Below are positions 21,169 through 31,183 of a stretch of 64,000 nt of DNA, one piece after another. The notes beneath the pieces are model-generated. The model made no database searches. It had not been told where the DNA came from and was given only the letters and a program-made list of their open reading frames with translations. Every line of letters starts with the position of its first letter. Position 1 is the first letter of the stretch. The stretch covers positions 37,098,040-37,162,039 of the forward strand of contig OZ024936.1 in NCBI GenBank assembly GCA_964017235.1. The letters are read 5' to 3'. The DNA is from Sabellastarte sp. h YS-2021. Taxonomy: Eukaryota > Annelida > Polychaeta > Sabellida > Sabellidae. A program made the translations under genes and the position numbers.

Positions 21169-22648
21169 GGAAGCCATCACTTCCCGGTACTTTGCCGTTT
21201 TTCATATTTTTTAAAACCTCTTTTGCCTCAGCTTCAGTTATTAGACCTTCACATTTATTTTGGTCATTTTCGGACAACTTTGTAATATTTTTCCTGTCTA
21301 AGAAAAAGTTTGCATCTGTTGAACTTAAGCATTTTGAACTATAGAGGTCATTGTAGAATGATCTCATTTCCCTTAATATGTCTTTCTGATTATAGATTAG
21401 CTGGCCGTTGACATTCAATTTTGAAACAGACTTACTTGAAGAATTTCTCTTTTCTATATTACAGAAGAATTTTGTTGGCTTTTCCCCCTCTTCATAATAT
21501 TGAACTTTACTTCTCATGACTATTGCCCTAATTTTCCGTTGACGCAGGGCTTCCAGGTCATTTTGAAGAGTCCTTAGGTCTGTTTCAATTTGATGCAATA
21601 TATGCTTAGAAACATTCCTCTGCTGGGTGCAGACAAGTAGATCTCTGAGCTTAAGAATGTTATTTTCCATAGTTTGTTCCTGTTTTTTTTCACATTTTGC
21701 TTTATACGAAGAATATGATATTGTTTTACCCCTAACATTTAGCTTGATCATTTCAAAGATCATTTGATTGTCCATAACTGTAGTAGTATGATCAGACTTT
21801 ATGTCTGAAATTGTATTTTGGATCTCTGTTTTTACCATTTCAACATACTGTATATCTTGTAATAGAGAGGTATTCAATTTCCAATAGCTCCTTCCACGTG
21901 TTATATTAAAATTTTCTAGGTATAAATATATAAAGGAGTGATCAGTCCTATATCCATGATACATCCCAACTTTAGATATGTTTAATTGAATGTCAGGGGT
22001 AACCAAATAAAAATCCAGTCTAGCCATTTGCCTTGGTGACTTTGTACTAAACCAAGTATATTTTTTAAGGTCTTGGTTGGCTGTTCTCCAAGGGTCTGTG
22101 AGGTCAAGAATTGTTTTTATATATTCCACCTTGGATTGAGCACTTTTATTATTTTCATGGACATATCCAAAGGTGTCAAGCTGATAATTTTGAACCAAGT
22201 TCCAATCGCCACAGATGACAATTGATGAGATATCTGATTCTAAAAGTTTTTGTTTCATATTAATGTAAAAGTTGGGATCATCTCTGTTTGGACCATATAT
22301 GGTTACTAATAGAAATTCAAAATGTTTTGAAACCAAAAGCTTCACAATGGTAAGATTACCATCATTTTGTTTGTAAATCGATTTAATTTCAAAATCTAGG
22401 GTTGCAGAAAAGAGAATTGCAACACCTCTACTGGCGGAGGAGTTGGAGTTCAAAATGCATTTCCCACCCCAATCATCCATAAACTGTTCTTCAGTAGCAG
22501 AATCCGAATGTGTGTCTTGACAATAAATATCCATTTTTTTACTCTTTATCCAGTCAAAAACGTCTTGTCTTTTTTTCGTATTTGCTAAACCCCTGACATT
22601 CATACTACCTATTCTCAAGCAGCCGTTTATAGCTTGTACATTATGCAT
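18836..22648 (-). CDS. LINE ORF2: endonuclease-reverse transcriptase
   Basis: A 1,270-residue protein that nicks the target and primes reverse transcription there. An APE-like endonuclease spans about 10-245: N17 in SMNVRG, QDTH (44-47, Asp where Glu is usual), YGPN (118-121), GDWN (147-150), ARLDFYL (D212) and DH (236-237). The RT spans about 480-760 with LIDFEKAFD (614-622), RQGDPLSP (674-681) and QYADD (715-719). A C-terminal C-x2-C-x8-H-x4-C zinc knuckle starts at C1148. There is no stop or frameshift over 3.8 kb, which suggests a recent insertion. ORF order, RT motifs and the terminal CCHC place it in the L1/Tx1 group; the exact clade is not resolved. Confidence 0.95.
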
Positions 22649-24682
22649 TTATTGCTGAAGCATTCACACAGCATGCTAATTACGTACATCAGTAAACATA
22701 TATTTTTATATGATATTTGGTGAGAGCTTAACATAGATCTAAATGTGACTTGGAATTGGAGATTATAGATGAACAAAAACAACATTAATATTAATAATAT
22801 TAGTACAACAATACAGTAATACAGTACAGTGAAAAACAAAAAAAAACAAAAAAAATCAAAAGAAATGAATCAGTTATAAGGTTTCTGATATTTGTTTTAT
22901 ATATGGCGGGTATTAAATAACACATACTCCAGAACTGTAAATGGAAAAACTAACCCAATAACCTTTTTCAGAAGATTATGCTGGGAGTACTTTTAGTAGA
23001 AGTAATATACATTTGTTATTATATTACATGATAGTCTCCATAATAGTCTCAAAAGACCTATGCTAACTGGAACAGCAGAATTGTCTACTTGTTTTTGTCA
23101 CTTGTATTGTTTTTAATTGGTGAGAAGAGTAAACACTCAAATAATGATCAGAGATATTCTACCAAATTTTTAATACCATTTTACTCTTAATGCAATAGTT
23201 TTGAAGTTACAACAATTTACACAACAGTGGTAATCTTAAAGTAGCTATTACTCCGCTATACAATAAGGCTACATGTCTGCAATTTTGCCGAAAAACATAC
23301 TTGTACAAACTTCTCTAAGTTCAAAAGCTTTCAAGTTACAAATGTTTTTAGTTATTATTGATGGTACTGAAAAAGTCAAGAAGAAGCAATTGCTCACAGA
23401 AAATATGTGTACAAATTTCTCTTAATGTGAAGCTTTCAAAGTACAAGTGTTTTTAGTTATTATTCAAGGTACTGAAAAAGTCAAGAAGAAGCAATTGCTC
23501 ACCGAGCTATTGGGGGAGACACCCTAGTTACTCACCATGTTGTAGCTATGGAAAAAGTAGCTGAATAACATATTATAACTAAAGGCTCTAAATGCTATAC
23601 TTTTCAAATTACAAGTGATTAAAAGCATGATTTCATGAATTTTAACACATTTAAAAAAAATTTTTTTTTTTTAAATTAAGACAGATCAATCCCACAAGAC
23701 CATCTATCAGTGACCTAGTACATAAATGTATATGCATGTTAAAAGAGAAGACCCTGCAATAGTCCATGAGAAAAATTGTGATCAACTGTTGAAATTCTCT
23801 TGCTTTGGGTTAGAGTACCTCACTTGCTCTGTCTCTGGGCCTTGCACTTTTGGAGAAGTTGTACATGCAGACACTAGAGTGATGCCATGTAATGAGCTGA
23901 CTTAAAAAGGTAGTGGTATGTCTGATCCACACAGTAATGATACACACCAAATCAAGAAACAGTTGACATACATATATTCTTAAATTCAATTCTCACATCT
24001 TTTTACGCCAAAAATTAACCATGCGTCTTATTAAGAATTAAGTAGAATTGTAGGGCAATGTAATATAATTGTATTCTATTTAGCAGTACCATTACTCACA
24101 AACATGAATCGCAAATTATGAACAAATATTGCAAAGCACCTCTTCAATATCAATATGAAATATGCCAATATAAAATTTACTAAAAGAAGATATCTTATCA
24201 TAATTGATAGACTTTTCAGGGTTTAGTTTTGTACAAAAATTTATTACATTTTGTTAAAGACCAATAGATGTGACATACATTCTTAAATTCAATTTGCATA
24301 TCTTTTTATGCCAGAAATTAAACCATGCGTCTTACATTACATTACAATGCGTCAACATTACTCACAAACATAAAACACAAATTATGAAACAAATACGGCA
24401 AAGCACCTCTTCAATATCAATATAAAATATAATAATATACTACAGACAATTATCTTGTCAAAAGGGTTAACAATTTTTAACTAAAATAAACCTGTTACAC
24501 ATAGTGTGTATTTTCTTAGTTCATGAGAAAAGTTTCCTAAAATATATGACATATAGGACACTTATATCATACTATAGGATAGCATAGTTTGAAAACAAAT
24601 GTTATTCCAGTACTGTCTAATTTATCCACCACAAGAAATTACTATATCAGGACATCAGTTTTCATAAAAAGTCTATTTCAAT
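22649..24682. repeat. Satellite-bearing insertion between LINE ORF1 and ORF2
   Basis: This 2-kb stretch has no gene. 23180-23600 carries diverged 155-bp satellite units (TTTTCAAGTTACAA, AGCTATTACTC, GTTGTAGCTATGGAAAAAGTAGCTG). 23600-23920 repeats the flanking sequence seen at 4060-4480 (GATTTCATGAATTTTAA, AGACAGATC, GAGAAAATTGTGAT, TTTTGGAGAAG). The rest includes a direct repeat starting at 23964 and 24272. Insertion ends were not resolved; 22649-22900 and 24480-24682 are probably LINE sequence. Confidence 0.75.
23964..24440. repeat. ~308-bp direct repeat, two diverged units
   Basis: GACATACAT...TCTTAAATTCAATT, ACCATGCGTCTTA, ATTACTCACAAACAT and GCAAAGCACCTCTTCAATATC occur at 23964-24190 and again at 24272-24440, in the same order. 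They lie directly after the satellite-flank sequence inside the LINE. Confidence 0.8.
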
Positions 24683-26182
24683 TTACAAGTTTGATCTAAG
24701 TTCCATGAGAAGTTTCCCCAATTGATTCTTTCCTGGCCATTTATTGATATCTTTAATTTTTGGATCAGATGAGCTAAGACCGCAAGACCAAAACTGGTCG
24801 TACTTGTTGGCTTCAATGATTCTTCTTTGTTCTGTACGGAACAGAAATTGCTTGAAGTACGGTTTGGAGAACTTTGCAGACAAACCTGTACGCATCACCT
24901 GAACTGCCTGTGTTGTGTACCACTCTGTATTAGATGACTTGAGCTGATCTCCAAGGCTCTTCATATTAACTGGATCTTTTGCAAGAAGAATTTTCTGCAC
25001 AATGTCTCTTCTTTTGGCAAAGATAGCACGTTGCGCTTGATAATATTGTTCTACACAGTTGTAGGTAACACCCTCTATGTCAAACACTGCTGGATGGAAG
25101 TTACTAAGTGGAGAGAACCTCCCATAGAAAGCGACATGTTCTCCAGACATTACCATACTAAGAGCTGCAGTATCCAGATCAAGCTTGCTTATTTCATCCA
25201 AACTGTATTTTTGGCCTTTATAATAGAGTTTATCCCCGGTTATATATGAATCTTTGTCCTTTTGCTTGGCAATTTTCAACACAGGTGCCAGAATACGTCT
25301 AGCTAGTCGTACATTGTCTGTGTAATCATGGTTGATCCATATTTTGTGGGTGCTTCCTTCTTCCAGTTGCTCGTTTGATGCCTTTGAAGAAAGTAGTGAT
25401 CTTCTAGACATAATTTCTTCTTTATGTGCGTAGTTAATAACACGTGCAATGATTGGACGAGGTTTTGGATGCTCTGATACGGCTCCAGCAAAAGTCAGAG
25501 TTTTCTTCTTTCCAACTCGGTGCACTCGTGAAAATTGTATTCTTTTCCTTGCATCCTGGATTAACAACTTTTCTGTAAGTAGGTCAAAGATCACCTCAAA
25601 ACAGTTTTCATTTTGAGATTCTTTTAGACCTTCAAAAATGATATTTTCTCTTCTCGAGTATTCCTCCAGCCTTGTTAATGAAGATTCCAGTGAATCACAT
25701 CTTACTTTCCATAAGTTGTTATTATAGCACTCACCACCCTTACTTTTAGTTTCTTCACTTAGTGTGTGTAAGTCTGTTTTCACTTTTACAATAGTGGCAT
25801 TTGAAATTTCAAGGCTTTTTTCCACATCATTGATCCTAGATTCCTGTTCACCAACTCTTTTTTCTAGTGTCGCAAACTTTTCAGTTAACATTTTCATGTT
25901 CTGACTCATCTCATCAATAGGCTTTATTTTTTCTATTATGAAATCTAGTTTTGCCTCAATATTTGAGTTTGATGTGACACTGTCTGTCTTAGTTTTTCCT
26001 TTATTAGCACACAGTTTCTCTGCCATTTTCAAGCTGTGTATACCCTTATCACTACAAGTGAAATCTACAAGTGTTTTTTGTTTTTTTATCTCTGGACTTA
26101 CTTTCTGGTTATTCCCACTTTTCCTATGTTTTCTTTTCCAAGGTTTAGGTGACATTTCAAAAACATAAGCACAAATTTCCAT
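24683..26182 (-). CDS. LINE ORF1 protein with C-terminal NADAR domain
   Basis: A 499-residue ORF1 protein. Residues 11-40 are lysine/arginine-rich. About 75-180 is coiled coil (heptads through the MKMLTEKFATLEKRVGEQ region). About 178-335 resembles the L1 ORF1 RRM plus C-terminal domain (RRENIIFEGLKES, RVHRVGKKK, RPIIARVINYAHKEEI). About 350-497 is a complete NADAR domain (minus-strand bases 25135-24692): FYGRFSPLSNFHP, VEQYYQAQRA with E378, DPVNMKSLGDQ, W421, FWSCGL (W465, G468) and GKNQLGKLLMELR. The first part is the usual RNA-binding chaperone of LINEs. NADAR enzymes cleave N-glycosidic bonds on ADP-ribose-related substrates, including ADP-ribosylated guanine. A NADAR domain is not a usual part of LINE ORF1. 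Met10 (26155) is an alternative start. The frame is fully open. Confidence 0.92.
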   Translation of the reverse strand: MEICAYVFEMSPKPWKRKHRKSGNNQKVSPEIKKQKTLVDFTCSDKGIHSLKMAEKLCANKGKTKTDSVTSNSNIEAKLDFIIEKIKPIDEMSQNMKMLTEKFATLEKRVGEQESRINDVEKSLEISNATIVKVKTDLHTLSEETKSKGGECYNNNLWKVRCDSLESSLTRLEEYSRRENIIFEGLKESQNENCFEVIFDLLTEKLLIQDARKRIQFSRVHRVGKKKTLTFAGAVSEHPKPRPIIARVINYAHKEEIMSRRSLLSSKASNEQLEEGSTHKIWINHDYTDNVRLARRILAPVLKIAKQKDKDSYITGDKLYYKGQKYSLDEISKLDLDTAALSMVMSGEHVAFYGRFSPLSNFHPAVFDIEGVTYNCVEQYYQAQRAIFAKRRDIVQKILLAKDPVNMKSLGDQLKSSNTEWYTTQAVQVMRTGLSAKFSKPYFKQFLFRTEQRRIIEANKYDQFWSCGLSSSDPKIKDINKWPGKNQLGKLLMELRSNL

Positions 26183-26350
26183 TCATATTGCCAAAACACA
26201 CATAGATGTCTGATTAAAAAGTTTTTGTTTTATCTCTGGACTAACTTTATGGTTATTTACATTTTTCCTATATTTTCTTTTCCAAGATTTAGGTGGCATT
26301 TCAAAACGCATAACACACATTTCCATACATATTGCCAAACCACACCTAAA
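26041..26350 (-). repeat. 144-bp tandem duplication of the ORF1 start region
   Basis: About 26088-26200 and 26232-26345 are ~85 percent identical at an offset of 144 bp. The upstream copy encodes a variant of the first ~36 ORF1 residues (PPKSWKRKYRK against SPKPWKRKHRK) and then runs into a stop after passing the junction (open to 26183). It is a partial, non-functional second ORF1 start in the 5' region. Confidence 0.85.
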
Positions 26351-26566
26351 ACAACTGATCTGAAAGTGCAGAGTAATTGAAAACATTTATCCCAAAAGCT
26401 TCTGAGTGCTAATTTCCAAGTTGGGGGAATACACCTGTTTAACCTTTAATATGGCTTTTTTCTGCCAAAGTTTCTATTCTGCACACCAAAGTCCAAATGC
26501 TGTCTTGTTGATATCCTTTTATGGAAATAAATGTGTCACCTTTCAATATGACTCTGATGTGCCCTT

Positions 26567-27730
26567 GTAGGTAAGGCTTTGATTTCTTGTATGCCACATT
26601 CGGGACAAACACCATCTTTACTGTATGTCATGCTGAAGAAGTTTTTTTGTGGGACTTTCACAAAACACTCTTCTGGGTTCAAGACAAACCCATTTTCCAC
26701 TGCTTTCTCCATGAATTTTTGCATGTTCACATCATGATCTTTTCCATCTTCATCAAAAATGCATATATCATCAGCTATACTAATGACTCCATGGAGACCA
26801 GAGGTAATGTGATCCATGCTTCCTTGGAAAAGATCTTGGCTCACATTGATGCCAAAGGGCAATCTGTTGAACTTGTACCTTTGATTTGATGCTGGTGAAT
26901 TAAATGTTGTGAGCATGCTGGATGGTTCATCCAAGACAATGATCCAGTAGTCATTCTTTGCATCAAGTTTGGAGAAGACAGTGGCTCCAGTTAATTTGTG
27001 GCTGATTTCTTCAACAGTTGGAGCTCTGTGGTAAGTGTGTTGAAGATTAGCATTGAGTTCTCTTGGGTCAAGGTAGATACAGAATTTGTTGTTTGGTTTT
27101 CTGGCATAAACTAGATTTGACAGACATGCAGTAGAGACACTTTATGGGACTTTGCTGATTATGCCTTGCTTTTCCATGTCATCTAGAGAAGATTGGATTT
27201 CACTTTTTAGATTAATTGGACAGCGTCTTGGGCTTTGTACCACAGGTGCGTGATCTTCTTTCAAGTGGAGGGTTGCTTTATTTGGAAATTTACCAAGACT
27301 TTCAAAAGCTTTGGGGTATTTAGAAATTAAGTCTGTTTTGTTCTTTATTGGCTCTTGAGATATGTTGACAACAGACACTGTGACTTCAGTTGCCGATTTA
27401 TTGATATTGATGAGCTCCAGTCTGCAACTATCCTCTAATCCAAGGATGATTGAACCATCAGATTCACACACAAAGAACTGCAGTGGTGTATAATTTATAC
27501 CATTAACAGAGCATAAAATTTCAGTTGTCCCATAGTGTGGTATTTCTTTCCCATCATATGATGTTAAGTTAGAAAGTGGTTGTGGGCATAACACAGTAGA
27601 ACTGGTATCAGGTTTTACAATGGCTAAGATGTACTGCGGGTATATCTGTTTGAAGCAGTGGCTTGGAAGAACATTGGTGCCTGCCCCAGTATCAACCTTG
27701 GCAACCAGAGTGTTTCAAGTTAAGTTTCAC
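26567..27730 (-). pseudogene. Gypsy-type pol remnant: protease and reverse transcriptase
   Basis: On the minus strand a retropepsin is visible: active-site DTGAG at about 27691-27677 and ILGLED near 27460. RT follows: KQGIISKVP, YLDPRELN, first Asp in FSKLDAKNDYW, RLPFGI, and an IADD box in place of the usual (Y/V)xDD. A TAA stop at about 27140 and an earlier frame change near 27595-27730 break the frame. It ends at the LINE insertion point and continues beyond the LINE at 18541. RT architecture is Ty3/Gypsy. Confidence 0.88.
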
Positions 27731-27879
27731 TTCAAGCGAAGTTGCTTTTAAGAGTTCAACTGTGAAAATGGCAAGCTCTGTGTCATCTTCAGCTATCTTG
27801 TGCACAGGTTTGTTTTTGATGTCTCGTTTACACCATGGTCTTCTAGATCGCTTTCATTGATGTTTTTTTCTTGATTACT

Positions 27880-28625
27880 GATGTTTCAGCACGTCTTCAC
27901 ATTGTTTTTCCCAGTAATTTTTTCCTTTGCATTTCCTGCATGTTGATCCATATGTGGGACATTCACCCTTGATCACGGCCACAGAAGTAAGAGTCCTTGT
28001 AAAATTTTACACTATGAACTTGAGAAGTAGGAGGGTTTTCATGTTTGAAAGCTGACATGGTACGCATTTGCAACTTGGAAAGGTCATGACAGTGGGCAAT
28101 CTCAACTGCACAGTCCAGGGTTAGGTCAGAACCTTCAAAGACAAGTTTCTCTCTGATGGCTGGAGAATTGATGCTGAAAACTATCTTATCTCTAACCATT
28201 TCTTCAGGTTCTTGATAGTTGCACTCTTGTACGAGTAGTTTAAGATCAGTGACAAAGCTATCAAAAGTGTCAGCACTACCTTCGACGAGGTCTTATAATT
28301 TGTATCAAGAAAACACAATGTTAGTCTATGGCTGTGCATATTGTTCAAAATTGTCATAGTAAGTTTTGAGTTTGTTCCTTTTCAGATCTGTGATATCAGT
28401 AAAGGTATTGCAGATGTCATGACCTGTTTCCCCGATCCAAATGAGAAAATAGTTCACTTTAACATCTTCAGTTTTTGACTTGAGTGGGCCATTAAACATG
28501 AGATCTACTAGCTGTTTAAAGTTTTTCCATGCCTGTGGAAGGTTTGGAGAATCCCAATCAATAGAAGGGTTAGGTAGTAAGGAAGCAATTTTTCTACTGA
28601 GTGATGAAGAAATAGACTTATACAA
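27880..28625 (-). pseudogene. Gypsy-type gag remnant
   Basis: Two open pieces (28625-28326 and 28199-27963) encode gag-like sequence (PQAWKNFKQLVDLMFNGPL; VRDKIVFSINSPAIREKL; HCHDLSKLQM), separated by a frameshift near 28300. A nucleocapsid-type knuckle near 27920 reads C-x2-C-x4-Y-x4-C, with Tyr where His is expected, reached through another frameshift. It precedes the protease in the usual gag-pol order. Confidence 0.8.
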
Positions 28626-29459
28626 ATTACATCAGTGTAGTTAATGTTCTCATAAACAGCAGTAGTGTGCAGTCACAAGCCAGACAGACATTTGTCTAGC
28701 TGAGTGAGCACTGTAGAAGAGTCAGTATAGAGTATCATGAGAGTCCGTGGTTAGTCATCGAGAGTCCATGGTTTATTCATCGGAGTGGAGTTTTAATAGT
28801 TACTGTTGTTGAGAAACTGGCATTCCAGGATATTTAAGTGGTAATTCATACAGAGTTTACTTTAAGCATGTCTCATACAACTACCTTGCTGCCACCATGA
28901 TATATTATGGGGCTATTGCACTAAAAGGAGTAACATGTCCAATACCAGATGTTTTTATTGAGAGAGAGAGTGTTTCACTTCTGCTGTTATTGAACACAAA
29001 CTGTTAAGATCAGGAGTAATAATATAACAATAAGGTATTAGGCGAGATGTAAAACACTATACAAATAAATAAATAAATGAATAAAACCAGAAATCCTCTT
29101 AACAGGAGTACCAAATTAATTCAATTAATGAAATGCTTGACCAGTGTTCTTATGTACAAGATGGACATATGGTGTCAACTGCGTACAAGTGGATTTTTAT
29201 GTATCTCTTGATGACTCTTCTAACTAGGGTTGTGTGCAGGAAGAACACAACCCACAATCCAGTCCAAAAGTTCCAAAAATACCAATAATTTGTCAAATGA
29301 CCTAGCAAGGGTCTAAGGTCAAGTTATTATTTTTCTCAACCGACTTCAAATCCCAACATCCCACATTAAATTAACTCAATTGTATAGATTTTTCAAACCA
29401 GATGAGGAGTTTTGAATGATCCGGTAAGGGGTAAAACATCAAATTACTTTCATTAAAAG
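28626..29459. other. 5' flank of Gypsy remnant; SINE-like tail
   Basis: No gene seen. 28626-29040 is where a 5' LTR would be, but I could not match it to the 3' side. GCGAGATGTAAAACACTATACAAATAAATAAATAAA at about 29043-29080 looks like an isolated SINE 3' tail of the family at 15913-16127. Confidence 0.4.
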
Positions 29460-30430
29460 ATGGAGTACTTGGACATTAGTTGGGGTATAGGTGTGCAACA
29501 TCATGGTGTGACCTTGTTTTAACCTTTGACTTCGACCTAGTGACCTTGAGTTTGAAAATCTTGCTTAGCCTATATTTCAGAAACTACAAGGTGTAGAAAG
29601 TTAATACTCCATAGCGACATTGGTTGGGGATGTACCTGTGCAAGGTCATGGTGTGACCTTAATTTGACTTTTGACCTTGTACAGTGACCTTGACATTAAA
29701 ATTTTGTCCGTTAGGTGTAGGAATTTGATACTTGGTAGGGACATTCATCAGCTTTGTAGCTGTGCAACATCATGGTGTGACCTTGATTTGACCTTTCACC
29801 TTGCCGCAGTGACCTTGACCTTTAAAGTTTTTCCAGGCTATATCTTGGAAATTGTAAGGTGTAGCAAGTTGATACTTAGTAGGAACATTGGTTTGGGGAT
29901 GTAGGTGTGCAACATCGTGATAGTAACTTGATTTTAACCCTTTGACATTGCCTAAGTGACCTTGACCTTTAAAATCTTGCCTGGGCTATATCTCGGAAAC
30001 CAAAAGGTGTAGGAATTTGATACTTGTTGTGAGCATTGATTTGGTGCTGTTGGAATGCAATGTCATGGTGTAACCTTGATTTGACCTTTAATCTTGTTGA
30101 CGTGACCTTGACCTTTAAAATCTTGTTCAGGCTATATCACACAAACCATAAGTTGTAGGAAATTGATACTTGGTAGGGACATTCATCTGGGTTGTAGCTA
30201 TAGCAATTGCTTGATAGGGACATTAGTTAAAGTGTGTAGGTGCGCAACATGATGGTGCAACCTTGATGTAATCTTTGACCTTGCCATAGTAAAATTGACC
30301 TTTAAATTTTGTCTTAACCATATCTCAGAAGCTGTAAGGCATAGGTAGTTGATTTTTGGATGGGCCATTGATTGGGGAGTGTAGGTATGCTAAATCATGG
30401 TGACATTTAACCTTGGCTTTGCCAAAGTGT
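29460..30430. repeat. ~140-bp tandem array rich in TGACCTTGA
   Basis: About seven diverged units carry GCAACATCATGGTGTGACCTTG, TTTGACCTTTGACCTTG, GTGACCTTGACCTTTAAAATCTTG, GGCTATATCTCGGAAAC, AAGGTGTAGGAAGTTGATACTT and GGTAGGGACATTG. Unit phases fall near 29498, 29643, 29768, 29909, 30058, 30245 and 30388, so spacing is irregular (about 125-185 bp). It is non-coding. Confidence 0.85.
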
Positions 30431-31183
30431 GTTAACCTGCCATATTTGAGACATATTTCTCTTATTTGTTTTCAAAAACCTTTTTTTAAACTCTTAAGGC
30501 AACACAATTTCAGCAGTTATGTTATGTTTTGTGAAAAGCTAATTATCTGCTGCTTGTTGTGCCTTTGACAGATTGAAAATCGATGCGATATGCATTACGA
30601 TATTAACTCTTTAAGTTTGCCCATTTTAAAACAATTTTCTTCAAAATCAATAATAATCAATTTGGTGGCAGTTTTTTGCCGGAAGTAAGAGGCTGATGTC
30701 CATTCAAGCCTAATATATACTATTTCTATGATCTGTTAATTCCGCTTGTCCTCAACAGACTGGTATTGTGTATGTAGTTTCATACCCAGTTAACAATACT
30801 TTACTATCAGTGTTCTGGATTCTGAATATCTCATGGCAACCAGTGTCATTTCAACACCAAAGAAATATAACTGGGTATTGTAACAGTCATTTGAACACTC
30901 GAATGACTGTAAACTATGCAAGTTTAATGTGCAAATAACAAATCTCAAATCAGTTCGTTATTGTATGACACAACTCTACCCAGTAGTGTTTCTATGTACC
31001 CTTTATCTTTATTATGTTTTAGGTTTTGAAATATGCATTTAACTAAAATATAACTGTTCTGTAGGTTTCAAACAAAATTTTCCAATCATTTAAATACAGT
31101 TTAACATTAAATATCTATTTGTAAGAATGTTCACATTGGGTTGACATTACAGATGGATTATTTTACAGAATAGATTTTATTAT
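30431..31183. other. Gene-free stretch
   Basis: AT-rich sequence with no gene, RNA or clear repeat recognised. Confidence 0.5.

Larger units (their letters stand above)
18553..26566 (-). mobile_element. L1/Tx1-like LINE, nearly full length, inside Gypsy
   Basis: This non-LTR retrotransposon on the minus strand has a ~30-base poly(A) tail (T run 18553-18582), ORF2 at 18836-22648, ORF1 at 24683-26182 and a 5' region to about 26566. A 14-bp duplication flanks it. Both ORFs are open. The 2-kb gap between ORF1 and ORF2 is unusually long for a LINE and contains 155-bp satellite units, so it holds a later insertion. The apurinic-type endonuclease, RT and C-terminal CCHC are in the L1/Tx1 order. Confidence 0.92.

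Noticed and set aside
24683..26182. Independent host NADAR gene captured next to the LINE
   Set aside because: One uninterrupted frame joins the coiled coil, RRM-like and NADAR parts, on the LINE strand and upstream of ORF2, inside the LINE's target-site duplication.
16136..29040. LTRs of the Gypsy element
   Set aside because: No matching pair could be seen between the 5' and 3' flanks; they may be lost or outside the eye's reach.
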